A stretch of DNA of 32,433 nt from CAZNGF01 sp964572855 (GCA_964572855.1 CAZNGF010000030.1:1-32433), one strand, 5' to 3'. Shown: positions 1 through 6,290, counted from the stretch's first letter. The notes: generated by a model from the sequence alone, not told the origin. Numbers and translations are program-made.

Positions 1-1094
1 TCGTCGTTTGTAGGCGCGGGCTGGGGCCAATCGCACACACGCGCCCGCAGCCGCCACCCGTTCCAGCGGACGGCTCCCGGCACCGGGAGCGCGACCGGCG
101 GGGCGGCTTCGGCCTGCGCCGTCCGGGCCGTGAAGCGCAGCGCGTCCGGCTCGACCCAGAGCGCAACGCCGCCGTGCAGTTCGACGCGCTGGCCCGACGC
201 CTCGGCTCCGGCGGCTGAGAGCGCGGCCCGCACGCGTTCGGCCGTGAGCCCGTCCGCGCCCCCGCGCACGGCGGCGTAGCCCAGCCGCACGAGCTCGGCG
301 CGCAACGCGGGGTGCGCCTCGTTGAAGCCCGCCCGATCGAGCGTCACCGATTGCTCGCTTTGTCCCCTTAAGAGCGCCTCGAACGCGGCGCGCGCCTGCT
401 GGTTCAAGTAGTCGCCGATCTGCCCCAGGATGCCCTGTTCGCGCGCGAGCGTCCCGACCAGGTTGGGGTTGACGCGTTCGAGCAGCGGGACGAGCTCGTG
501 GCGCACCCAGTTGCGCCGGAAGCGCCGGTCGCGGTTGCTGGGGTCCTCGCGGAAGGTCAGCCCGCGTTCGGAGAGGTAGGCGCGGACCTCGGCGCGCGTG
601 CGATCGAGCAACGGGCGCACGAAGGGGCCTGAGCGGGGTCGCATCCCCTTGAGCCCGCCGGGCCCGGCACCGCGCAGCAGGTTGAGCAGGAACGTTTCGG
701 CCTGATCGTCCCGGGTGTGTCCCAGCGCGATTCTTTCGGCACCTTGCTGGCTTGCGACCGAGCGTAGGAAGTCGTAACGCACGCTCCGGGCGGCCGCCTC
801 CAGCGACGTCTTGTGCCGCCGCGCCCACGCCCGCACGTCGCGGCGCTCGACGGTACAGCCCAAGCCGCGGGCTGCGGCTCGCTCGGCCACGAACGCGGCG
901 TCCTCCTCGGAGCCGGGCCGCAGCGCGTGGTCCAGGTGGGCGACGTGCAGGGCCAGGTCGAGTTCGGGCTGCAGCCGGCAGAGCACGTCGAGCAGCGCGG
1001 TCGAGTCGGCGCCGCCGGAGACCGCCGCCACCACGCGCTCGCCCCGCTCCAGCAGGCCCTCTCGTTCGATCAGCTCCCGCACGCGCGCCAGCAT
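1..1094 (-). CDS. tilS: tRNA(Ile)-lysidine synthetase, 3' end beyond window
   Basis: TilS is the ATP-dependent cytoplasmic enzyme that converts C34 of the CAU-anticodon tRNA-Ile to lysidine so that it reads AUA. The minus-strand frame is open from an ATG at 1094 to the window edge, about 364 codons. The PP-loop SGGADST is at residues 26-32. It is followed by HLDHALRPGSEEDA and by the TilS signature ALGHTRDDQAETFLLNLLRG, then the RNRDRRFRRNWVR-type segment of the family. An ATG 8 nt upstream (1102) is in another frame. I see no convincing Shine-Dalgarno sequence before 1094. The gene lies downstream of the arsenic operon on the same strand, behind a GC hairpin. The C-terminus is missing only because the window ends. 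Confidence 0.95.
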   Translation of the reverse strand, partial: MLARVRELIEREGLLERGERVVAAVSGGADSTALLDVLCRLQPELDLALHVAHLDHALRPGSEEDAAFVAERAAARGLGCTVERRDVRAWARRHKTSLEAAARSVRYDFLRSVASQQGAERIALGHTRDDQAETFLLNLLRGAGPGGLKGMRPRSGPFVRPLLDRTRAEVRAYLSERGLTFREDPSNRDRRFRRNWVRHELVPLLERVNPNLVGTLAREQGILGQIGDYLNQQARAAFEALLRGQSEQSVTLDRAGFNEAHPALRAELVRLGYAAVRGGADGLTAERVRAALSAAGAEASGQRVELHGGVALWVEPDALRFTARTAQAEAAPPVALPVPGAVRWNGWRLRARVCDWPQPAPTND

Positions 1095-1152
1095 GGGGCC
1101 ATTGTGCGCCGGAGCGTGAAAGCCGGCAAGGATAGGGCTGCAGGCGGAGACA

Positions 1153-1180
1153 CCGGGGCGGGCGCGAGGGCCCGCCCCGG
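1153..1180 (-). terminator. GC-rich hairpin after the ars operon
   Basis: An 11-bp perfect stem (CCGGGGCGGGC with its complement, 6-nt loop) lies 20 bp beyond the stop of the 64-aa ars-operon gene and before tilS. There is no U-tract, so it may be a pause or terminator structure; function is inferred from position. Confidence 0.5.
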
Positions 1181-1200
1181 CGGTTCAGGAGGGGAAGGGG

Positions 1201-1395
1201 TTAACAGCAGGCTTGCGGTTGCGCCCGCCGGTTCGGCGCGAACACATGCGAGAAGGCGCGTCGCACCGTCCGAAGGACGTGGGATGCGTCCCTGGCGCTT
1301 GTCGGTCGAGCCAGGCGCGCGCTGCGCGCCGCTTCGATCCGTTCCCGCTGTGTGGTCTGGGCCCACTTGAGCCAGAGGTCGACGTTGTATTGCAT
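1201..1395 (-). CDS. 64-aa basic protein of the arsenic operon
   Basis: I do not recognise the family. The 64-aa protein begins MQYNVDLWLKWAQTTQRERI, is Arg/Ala-rich in the middle (RSARLARP), and ends QPQACC, a C-terminal Cys pair. It has an excellent ribosome-binding site (AAAGGAGT, 6 nt before the ATG) and starts only 12 bp after the arsM stop, so it is probably the third gene of an arsR-arsM transcript. The vicinal Cys pair could bind arsenite, but that is a guess from context. It has no signal peptide or membrane segment. Confidence 0.7.
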   Translation of the reverse strand: MQYNVDLWLKWAQTTQRERIEAARSARLARPTSARDASHVLRTVRRAFSHVFAPNRRAQPQACC

Positions 1396-1407
1396 GGGTG
1401 ACTCCTT

Positions 1408-2148
1408 TCAAACCGCGGGCTTGTCGGCCCGCACGGTGACGCTGACGATGGGGAATTCCCCCAGCGGTTCGCTCTCCTGCACGACCCGCACGTCCGCGAA
1501 GCCGGCGCGGGCGATCGTTTCCAGGTAGTCGTCCCGGTCGAGCGCCCCGGCCACGCAGCCAACCCAGCGCTCGGCGTCGGCGCGCACCTCGGAGGGCAGC
1601 TCGCCCACGGTCACGAGGTCGGAGACGGCCAGCCAGCCGCCGGGCTTGAGCACGCGGAACGCCTCGGCAAAGGCCGCGCCCTTGTCCGGGGCCAGGTTGA
1701 GCACGCAGTTGCTCAAGGCGACGTCGACCGAGTCACTGGCCAGCGGGAGGGATTCGATCTCGCCCAGGTGGAATTCCACGTTGGCGATGCCGCGTTCGGC
1801 AGCGTTGGCGCGCGCGCGCTCGACCATGGCCGGGGTCATGTCCACGCCGATCGCGCGGCCCGACGGTCCCACGCGCTCGGCGGCCAGGAACACGTCGATG
1901 CCCGCGCCGCTGCCCAGGTCGAGGGCGGTCTGGCCCGGCTGCAGGTCGGCCAGCGCCGTCGGGTTGCCGCAGCCGGCCGCGCTCTGGCGCGCGCCCCTTG
2001 GCAGCTTTCCGAGTTCCTCGGCCGAGTAGCCGATCTCCTGCAAGTGCCCCTCGTCGCAGCCGCAATCGTCCCCGCAGCACCCCTGGCCTGAGGCGACCTG
2101 GGTGTAGCGAGCCCGGATCGTCTCCTTCAGCGTCGCGTCGTCGTGCAT
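1408..2148 (-). CDS. arsM: Arsenite S-adenosylmethionine methyltransferase
   Basis: ArsM transfers methyl groups from SAM to As(III), giving methylated and volatile arsenicals; it acts in the cytoplasm. The 246-aa protein has SAM motif I DLGSGAGIDVFLAA (residues 77-90) and motif LKPGGWLAVSD (about 167-177). Cys60 (AGCGNP), Cys148 (SNCVLNL) and Cys198 (WVGCVAG) match the three As(III)-binding cysteines of the family; the last two are 50 residues apart, as in characterised ArsM. An extra Cys cluster, CCGDDCGC, lies at 24-31. Start: ATG 2148 with AAGGGGG upstream. The gene follows arsR by 54 bp, and that gap holds a second copy of the putative ArsR site. Confidence 0.95.
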   Translation of the reverse strand: MHDDATLKETIRARYTQVASGQGCCGDDCGCDEGHLQEIGYSAEELGKLPRGARQSAAGCGNPTALADLQPGQTALDLGSGAGIDVFLAAERVGPSGRAIGVDMTPAMVERARANAAERGIANVEFHLGEIESLPLASDSVDVALSNCVLNLAPDKGAAFAEAFRVLKPGGWLAVSDLVTVGELPSEVRADAERWVGCVAGALDRDDYLETIARAGFADVRVVQESEPLGEFPIVSVTVRADKPAV

Positions 2149-2176
2149 GACGGCCCCCTTGTTCCTATAAATGGAT

Positions 2177-2186
2177 GACTATCGAA
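2177..2186 (-). promoter_or_regulatory. Second putative ArsR half-site, between arsR and arsM
   Basis: The minus strand reads TTCGATAGTC here, 9 of 10 bases identical to the TTCGATAATC site at the arsR promoter. It sits in an AT-rich pocket (about 2161-2202) between arsR and arsM, where an internal promoter could be. Regulation by ArsR is inferred from the repetition and position. Confidence 0.5.
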
Positions 2187-2202
2187 ATACTTGTGAAAAA
2201 AA

Positions 2203-2526
2203 CTACGCCTCGCTCAAAAACATCCCGATCTTCTCCAGCGCGGCCTCGTCCGCCGCGCAGTAGACCCACTGGCCGCGCTTCTCGGACGTGATGAGCCCCG
2301 CGTGCTTGAGCTCCTTGATGTGGTGCGACACCGTCGAGAGCGACAGCGAAAACGGCTCCGCGATCTCCGAGACGCAACACCCCGGCTCGGCCTCGCTCAT
2401 CGGCAGGCAGCAACGCGCCCGGATGGCCCGGAAGATGGCCAGCCGGTTCGGGTCGGCCAGCGCCTTGAACAGCGGGGCGAGTTCTGCGTTGGGGATGTCG
2501 TCTCGCGTCTTTATTTCTATATTCAT
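2203..2526 (-). CDS. arsR: ArsR-family arsenite-responsive repressor
   Basis: A 107-aa winged-helix repressor of the ArsR/SmtB family. The core LFKALADPNRLAIFRAI (residues 19-35) and recognition region SLSTVSHHIKELKHAGLI (62-79) are typical. Cysteines at 39, 40, 50, 51 and 90 (ARCCLP, PGCCVSE, VYC) provide thiol ligands for As(III)/Sb(III), although the classical ELCVCDLC box is absent. It presumably represses its own operon with arsM and releases DNA on binding arsenite. The ATG at 2526 lies inside the putative operator and only about 9 nt from the predicted transcription start, with no Shine-Dalgarno sequence, so translation is near-leaderless. Confidence 0.93.
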   Translation of the reverse strand: MNIEIKTRDDIPNAELAPLFKALADPNRLAIFRAIRARCCLPMSEAEPGCCVSEIAEPFSLSLSTVSHHIKELKHAGLITSEKRGQWVYCAADEAALEKIGMFLSEA

Positions 2527-2528
2527 AG

Positions 2529-2571
2529 GATTATCGAATTAAAGCTTAGCACAAACCAGCAACGTTGTCAA
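2529..2571 (-). promoter_or_regulatory. arsR promoter with putative ArsR operator
   Basis: The minus strand carries TTGACA (2566-2571), a 17-bp spacer and TAAGCT (2543-2548). The putative operator TTCGATAATC (2529-2538) follows the -10 box, covering the expected transcription start. The -35 is a perfect consensus. Confidence 0.75.
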
Positions 2572-2586
2572 GGTGGCTGCATCGTT

Positions 2587-2646
2587 CTATTTCATCAGCT
2601 TGAGGCGTCTGAGATCCGCTTCCGTCCACTTGGCCTCGTGCTCGAC
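2587..2646 (-). pseudogene. hicA 3'-end remnant (antisense to hicB)
   Basis: On the minus strand, 19 codons plus TAG read VEHEAKWTEADLRRLKLMK. This matches the C-terminus of the intact HicA at 9713-9964 (ENEAEWTEEDLRRLKLLK). Upstream in this frame an in-frame TGA appears within about five codons and no HicA core can be read, so it is a decayed tail. It lies about 150 bp from hicB, in opposite orientation. The similarity is seen directly; the rearrangement history is inferred. Confidence 0.75.
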
Positions 2647-2706
2647 CCAGCCTCTAGGTCACTCAATAGTCGACAATTGTCTCTCATTTATTTATGCACT
2701 TCAAGA

Positions 2707-2765
2707 TTGACAAATTCCTCCATCCCTTCTAAGATATGGGCAGATTAACAATGCCAAGCCCATAT
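2707..2765 (+). promoter_or_regulatory. hicB promoter and palindromic operator
   Basis: TTGACA (2707-2712), 17-bp spacer, TAAGAT (2730-2735). Overlapping and following the -10 is an inverted repeat ATATGGGC (2734-2741) / GCCCATAT (2758-2765), a probable autoregulatory site for HicB. The 5' leader is about 60 nt. Confidence 0.75.
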
Positions 2766-2800
2766 TGAGGATCAAATCCATCCTACACAGGGAGCACAGG

Positions 2801-3064
2801 ATGAAATCGTACACCTTCAAAGTGGTGTTGGAGAAAGACAAATGGCCAGATGAGACGGACGAAAAGGCCGTTTGGCGAGCTTTTATTCCTTCAATTAAGG
2901 CAGCTCACGCTTGGGGAGATACCAAGCAGCAGGCCCTGGAGAACCTCCAGAACGCCGTTGAGTTAATCCTTGAAGACATGCTGGAGCAGGGCAAGGAAAT
3001 TCCCCAGGAGTTTCGGCAAGAGGTCCAGGTGAGCGAGGAGCCGTTGCTCACCGTGAGTGTCTAA
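2801..3064 (+). CDS. hicB: HicB-family antitoxin
   Basis: An 87-aa HicB-type protein: MKSYTFKVVLEKD..., a partly degenerate RNase H-like fold with WRAFIPSIKAAHAWGDTKQQALENLQ, then VELILEDMLEQGKEIP and a tail PLLTVSV. HicB proteins neutralise the HicA mRNA interferase and repress their operon. ATG 2801 is chosen over the 12-codon-longer start at 2765 because it begins at the conserved YTF strand and has GGGAGC upstream. No hicA follows directly; the likely partner is 6.6 kb downstream at 9713. A hicA tail remnant lies upstream on the other strand. A full-length protein with a strong promoter suggests it is still expressed. Confidence 0.88.
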   Translation: MKSYTFKVVLEKDKWPDETDEKAVWRAFIPSIKAAHAWGDTKQQALENLQNAVELILEDMLEQGKEIPQEFRQEVQVSEEPLLTVSV

Positions 3065-3066
3065 TC

Positions 3067-3135
3067 CTGCAGGGGTGTGCGTGCGCCCGCTGCGAGCGCG
3101 CCGAGGCGTTGCAGATGCGGACGGTGGTGGCCTGA
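3067..3135 (+). pseudogene. C-terminal fragment of a Cys-rich protein
   Basis: Right after the hicB stop, 22 codons read LQGCACARCERAEALQMRTVVA and end in TGA overlapping the next ATG as TGATG. The fragment has no start codon and its frame runs back meaninglessly into hicB. It resembles LDGCGCATCRQAQ in the 3455-3802 protein, suggesting the tail of a paralogue. It looks like a gene cut at the junction with hicB, so position about 3065 may be an insertion or deletion edge. Confidence 0.5.
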
Positions 3136-3455
3136 TGGGCGCCACCCGCAACCGCGACCGCGTGCGCGTGTACGCCCGCGTCGAGCGCCTGGCCGGCGGC
3201 CGGCCGGGCGCCGACTACGATCCCTGTTGGGTCCCCCACGGACGCCACGACGATGGGCGGTGTGAGGTGTCGGTGGACGATGCCGGCACCTGGCGCCTGG
3301 GCGACGCGGTGTTGCGCGACGTGCGCACCGAGGGCGATTAGATCCGCGCCGAGATCCCCAGCTTCAGGGGGCCGATGCGGATGCGGATCCGACGCGAGGA
3401 CCTGGACCAGCTGGCGCGCGCAAGCGCAGATGGATTGCAGCAGAGGAGGTCATGA
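3135..3455 (+). pseudogene. Small island protein interrupted by an in-frame amber codon
   Basis: From ATG 3135 the frame encodes 68 aa (MGATRNRDRVRVYARVERL... to DVRTEGD) and stops at TAG 3339-3341. The same frame stays coding-like for 37 codons (IRAEIPSFRGPMRMRIRRED...) and ends at TGA 3453-3455, which overlaps the next gene's ATG as TGATG, exactly as this gene's own start does with the fragment before it. The conserved overlap suggests the original C-terminus is at 3455 and that the TAG is a premature stop, a sequencing error or a readthrough codon. Family not recognised; the protein is basic with no membrane segment. Confidence 0.55.
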
Positions 3456-3802
3456 TGGCAGGACAGCGATCAAGGCGGCGGGCAAAGCGGTTGCCGGCGG
3501 CTGCGCGACGCTGGGGCGCCTGCGAGCGCTACCTGGACGGGTGCGGGTGCGCGACGTGCCGGCAGGCCCAGCGGCGCCAGCTGGCCGCGGTAGATTGGCT
3601 CTCGTTTGGCGCGCAGCGGTTTGGCTTTCGGGCGCCCGGGGTCCGGCAGTGCGTTGTCTGCGCCGAGGGGTTCCGCGCCGGCGACGGGCCGGTTCAGTGC
3701 CCGCGCTGCGGATCCGACCAGGACGCGGCGGTGCGGCAGCGGTTGGAGGTCGAGCGCCGGTTTGCGCGCGTGGAACGCCGGCAGGCGCAAGCGATCGCGT
3801 AA
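3455..3802 (+). CDS. 115-aa double zinc-ribbon-like protein
   Basis: Not a family I can name. The basic N-terminus (MAGQRSRRRAKRL) is followed by CERYLDGCGCATC (about residues 23-35) and a second Cys set CVVC ... CPRC (about 67-85), so one or two zinc-binding knuckles are likely, with an Arg-rich helical tail. AGGAGG at 3444-3449 is 5 nt before ATG 3455, better spaced than the ATG at 3452. The start overlaps the preceding stop. Small Cys-rich proteins of this kind are common in phages and plasmids. A 13-bp hairpin terminates the gene. Confidence 0.65.
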   Translation: MAGQRSRRRAKRLPAAARRWGACERYLDGCGCATCRQAQRRQLAAVDWLSFGAQRFGFRAPGVRQCVVCAEGFRAGDGPVQCPRCGSDQDAAVRQRLEVERRFARVERRQAQAIA

Positions 3803-3807
3803 GGATG

Positions 3808-3846
3808 CAGCCGGCCCCGGTGGCGACGATGCCCCGGGGCCGGCTG
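3808..3846. terminator. Bidirectional hairpin between convergent genes
   Basis: A 13-bp perfect stem (3808-3820 with 3834-3846) and a 13-nt loop lie between the plus-strand gene ending at 3802 and the minus-strand antitoxin gene ending at 3851. The tail is GTTCTT on the plus strand, a weak U-tract. Confidence 0.7.
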
Positions 3847-3850
3847 GTTC

Positions 3851-4159
3851 TTATGCGTGCACGGGTGGGCGTGGCTCAACCAATTCGATCCGCAGGCTCT
3901 TCCCTAGCACTGTTGCGGCCCTTCCCATCGTCCTTAAGGACACCGAATCGTTTTCTGGGTCTAATAGGCGATTCAGTGAGGAGCGACTCGTTTTCATAGC
4001 ATCTGCCATGGCAGTCTTCGTCATTTGTTTGCTCTCCATTGTCTGCAAGATTTGCCAAGCGAGCACGCGCTTGAGTGCCAAAGCTTCGGTTTCTTCAAGG
4101 ATGCCTTCGTCTCTCAAGAAATCATCAAACGAAGAGCCCCTGTGCTTATTGTTGCTCAT
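3851..4159 (-). CDS. HigA-like XRE-family antitoxin
   Basis: A 102-aa protein with a Cro/XRE helix-turn-helix: QMTKTAMADAMKTSRSSLNRLLDPEN, then SLRTMGRAATVLGKSLRIELVEP. This is the usual antitoxin paired with RelE/HigB toxins of the DUF891/Gp49 type, where it binds the toxin and represses the operon. The start at 4159 has a perfect GGAGG 6 nt upstream and overlaps the toxin 3' end by 14 bp; a longer reading from 4201 lies within the toxin. GC content is visibly lower than in the flanking core genome, consistent with transfer. Confidence 0.85.
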   Translation of the reverse strand: MSNNKHRGSSFDDFLRDEGILEETEALALKRVLAWQILQTMESKQMTKTAMADAMKTSRSSLNRLLDPENDSVSLRTMGRAATVLGKSLRIELVEPRPPVHA

Positions 4160-4511
4160 CTTGCACCTCCAGTTGCCTTTTCCTTTCCAGTGCTTTGTCA
4201 AAATCTTGCTTCGGTGTCTTCTGCGTTTTCTTGATGAAAGCGTGGAGCAACACCATTTCCTCGTTATGAAAGCAAACCAACACGCGCGCTATTCTATTCT
4301 TCAGTTGAGACCTGATTTCCCAGATTCCATGGCCCAAGCTGTTGCAAAGAGGCATTCCTATGGGCCATCCATACTCTACCGTCTTTATATCGGTCCCAAC
4401 AATCTTGCGTTCAGCTTCGTCTAATCCCTCTTTCAGCCACTCTCGTACGGGTTCGCGTCCTTGCGTGTTGATATAGAAGCGTGCCGGCACCCGCTTCAGG
4501 TCATCGCTCAT
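4146..4511 (-). CDS. HigB/RelE-like toxin (Gp49-like)
   Basis: A 121-aa protein with the hallmarks of the phage-derived Gp49-like/RelE superfamily: PVREWLKEGLDEAERKIVG, then GWPIGMPLCNSLGHGIWEIR, RIARVLVCFHNEEMVLLHAF and IKKTQKTPKQDFDKALERK. Related toxins cleave ribosome-bound mRNA. The toxin gene precedes the antitoxin, as in higBA loci. The ATG is 5 nt after the predicted -10 (TACGCT), so the mRNA is probably leaderless and its promoter lies under a 22-bp palindrome. Family assignment is firm; the RNase target is not visible. Confidence 0.85.
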   Translation of the reverse strand: MSDDLKRVPARFYINTQGREPVREWLKEGLDEAERKIVGTDIKTVEYGWPIGMPLCNSLGHGIWEIRSQLKNRIARVLVCFHNEEMVLLHAFIKKTQKTPKQDFDKALERKRQLEVQDEQQ

Positions 4512-4516
4512 AAGCT

Positions 4517-4545
4517 AGCGTACCATATATGGTACGCTTAGTCAA
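4517..4545 (-). promoter_or_regulatory. Toxin-antitoxin promoter inside a 22-bp palindrome
   Basis: The minus strand has TTGACT (4540-4545), a 17-bp spacer and TACGCT (4517-4522), 5 nt before the toxin ATG. A perfect 22-bp palindrome with half-site AGCGTACCATA spans 4517-4538, covering the spacer and -10. It is the likely binding site for the XRE antitoxin. Confidence 0.8.
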
Positions 4546-5038
4546 CCCCCCAGTTCCCAGTGAAGAAAGCGCGCAGGTGTGCCAGCCGGCCCATTCGTTG
4601 ACGACCCTCGCTAACCGCCGGCAGGGCAGCCTGCAGCTGGGCAGCCTGTTCTTCGAGCAACCGCTGCAGCCACGCCTTGTCGTCCTCCAGGCGCTCGATC
4701 TGGCGCCGGAGCTCGGCCACCAGTTCACCGCTGGTCGACGCGGGGTGCAAAGGGGTTTGCTCGCTTTTGCCGGCATCCCCACTACCGTTTGCAGAGGTTT
4801 GCTGCTGAGGTTGCAACTCGGCCTGCAAGACCTCCACCAGCTGGGCCCGGGGCGTACCACGATCCATCAGGATCTTCGCGCGCTCCAGCAGACCGATCGC
4901 GGCTGGATCCACCTGTAGGGGTTGGCCGGGCTTGCGGTGTAGCTGGGCTTGCAGCAAGGGTGCAACCGCGTCCAGCAGCCGGCGCACGGGCCACTCGGTC
5001 ATGCCCAGGCGGGCCTGCAAATCCTTAATCGTCATCAT
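4538..5038 (-). CDS. MerR-like DNA-binding protein with coiled-coil tail
   Basis: A 166-aa protein. The N-terminus MTIKDLQARLGMTEWPVRRLL (about residues 2-22) is a MerR/excisionase-type HTH, followed by a helical segment (IGLLERAKILMDRGTPRAQLVEVL). A low-complexity linker (about 85-105) leads to a coiled coil, RRQIERLEDDKAWLQRLLEE, and a short tail. It could be a plasmid/phage regulator or partition-type DNA-binding protein; I cannot choose. Starts at 5038 and 5035 are both possible. TACCCT lies 7 nt before 5038, so the mRNA is likely leaderless. A 14-bp palindrome at 5097 could be its operator. Confidence 0.75.
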   Translation of the reverse strand: MMTIKDLQARLGMTEWPVRRLLDAVAPLLQAQLHRKPGQPLQVDPAAIGLLERAKILMDRGTPRAQLVEVLQAELQPQQQTSANGSGDAGKSEQTPLHPASTSGELVAELRRQIERLEDDKAWLQRLLEEQAAQLQAALPAVSEGRQRMGRLAHLRAFFTGNWGVD

Positions 5039-5045
5039 GGTTTGC

Positions 5046-5110
5046 AGGGTATGGCCAACCCAGCAAAGGCGTGAACCCCGCCTGGGCACCAGGATGGTGA
5101 CGATCGTCAC
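5046..5110 (-). promoter_or_regulatory. Regulatory region of the MerR-like gene
   Basis: TACCCT on the minus strand (5046-5051) sits 7 nt before ATG 5038; no good -35 is seen. A perfect palindrome GTGACGATCGTCAC is at 5097-5110 in the gap shared with the divergent 54-aa gene. Operator role is inferred. Confidence 0.5.
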
Positions 5111-5197
5111 ACCTACCCCCTGGGGGGTGAACGCCAGTTGATGTAGCAACCCCTCCCCCCTTAGATTCCAAGCAATATCTTAGCAAGGAGGGTCACC

Positions 5198-5362
5198 ATG
5201 ACCTACCGAACGAAGCCCAGCTACACCTGGCAGGCCATTCGGCTTGCCAGGAAAGCGGACAAGCTCGAACGCCTCGGCCGGCCGAACGTTTTAATGCGCG
5301 CCCACGTCAAGAACTGCCTGGCACGGGCGTGGGCCCAGATGATCAAGGGGGACACCGAATGA
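5198..5362 (+). CDS. 54-aa basic hypothetical protein
   Basis: A short gene with a strong ribosome-binding site (AAGGAGG, 6-7 nt before ATG 5198) encoding MTYRTKPSYTWQAIRLARKA and continuing to IKGDTE. It is Arg/Lys-rich and predicted helical, with no recognisable domain. Its stop overlaps the next start as ATGA, so translation is coupled to the nuclease-like ORF. The coupling and ribosome-binding site make it likely real despite its size. Confidence 0.65.
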   Translation: MTYRTKPSYTWQAIRLARKADKLERLGRPNVLMRAHVKNCLARAWAQMIKGDTE

Positions 5363-5748
5363 CAAGACTCGCGGAGTGCGGCTGTAGTCGCTTTCGTCGC
5401 GGTGGCCCTGGTGTCGTTGGGGTGGATCCTCGGCAGCAACGGTGCCGGCACCACGGCCGCGGCGCCGACGGGGACACGTTCGAGGCCTGGGTGCAGGTGG
5501 CCCCGCGCATGGCCTACTTTGCCGACGTGCGCGTGCTGGACGTCGATGCCCCAGACTGTGCCGGTGAACGGGCGCGCGTGGGGGACCTGGTCCGTGACCT
5601 CCTTGAAGGGGCAAACAGGATCCAGGTGCTGCCCACCGGCTTCGACGGGTTCGGGCGGTGGTTGGCCGACGTACGGGTCGACGGGCTGGATCTGACCAGC
5701 TGGCTGAAGGACCGGGGGCTGACAGCCGGCGCGCTGTGCCCCAACTGA
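5359..5748 (+). CDS. SNase-like (thermonuclease-fold) protein, probable frame disruption
   Basis: Residues from about 37 on read DGDTFEAWVQVAP..., RVLDVDAPDCAGERARVGDL, then GFDGFGRWLADVRVDGLDLT and a C-terminal WLKDRGLTAG. This is the order of a staphylococcal-nuclease-like (OB-fold) domain, though the basic catalytic residues are not obvious, so activity is doubtful. In the annotated frame the N-terminus is poor. In the neighbouring frame the same bases encode AAVVAFVAVALVSLGWILG, a good signal peptide or TM helix, between about 5377 and 5450. A pair of compensating frameshifts (near 5375 and 5470) would join start, signal and domain. The gene may therefore be broken or mis-sequenced. Confidence 0.55.
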   Translation: MTRLAECGCSRFRRGGPGVVGVDPRQQRCRHHGRGADGDTFEAWVQVAPRMAYFADVRVLDVDAPDCAGERARVGDLVRDLLEGANRIQVLPTGFDGFGRWLADVRVDGLDLTSWLKDRGLTAGALCPN

Positions 5749-5750
5749 TC

Positions 5751-6290
5751 ATGGACTGGCGCGCGCTCTTGGACGCGGTGCTGGCGTGGGATTGGCCAAC
5801 GATCGCCAATCTTGCGCTGGCCATAGGCGTGTTCCTAATTAGCTTTCTGACCTATCGGCGGGATGCCGTTGAACACCGGTTGAGGGTAGATCCAAACCTC
5901 CAAGCTCTGCCATTAAAGAATCCAGCAGGAAACAAGGTATTTCGCTTGATAAATCCAGGATTTTCGCCTTTGGTTATAACCGATGCCAGACTGTGTTGGA
6001 AAGGTGAGGACTACTCTAGTCCGGTCCGGAGTAGATTCGCCCATGAACCAGTCGGGAATGATGGCGACGGGGAAAGCGATAACGTCCGGACTTTGTCTCA
6101 GGGTCCGTTGGAACTTGCCCCTGGCGCAACTTGTCGCTGCACTGTCCACGACCTTACCGCAAAACTAGGCAAGCTGGTAATCGACTATAGGACAAGCAAA
6201 AGGTCGCGCACACTTGAAATCGATGTGCGAGACTTCAGGCTGTTGGCGTCACCTGCGAAACCACGGTGGCGGCACATCCTGCGGCGATAG
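5751..6290 (+). CDS. Membrane-anchored hypothetical protein, 179 aa
   Basis: Family not recognised. A single N-terminal TM helix (ANLALAIGVFLISFLTY, about residues 19-35) is followed by a basic stop-transfer (RRD) and a soluble domain that looks beta-rich: KVFRLINPGFSPLVITDARL..., ELAPGATCRCTVHDLT, LVIDYRTSKRSRTLEIDV. The alternating pattern suggests an immunoglobulin-like fold. The start ATG 5751 lies just after the preceding stop. The 3' two-thirds are AT-richer than neighbouring genes, a sign of foreign origin. Confidence 0.65.
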   Translation: MDWRALLDAVLAWDWPTIANLALAIGVFLISFLTYRRDAVEHRLRVDPNLQALPLKNPAGNKVFRLINPGFSPLVITDARLCWKGEDYSSPVRSRFAHEPVGNDGDGESDNVRTLSQGPLELAPGATCRCTVHDLTAKLGKLVIDYRTSKRSRTLEIDVRDFRLLASPAKPRWRHILRR

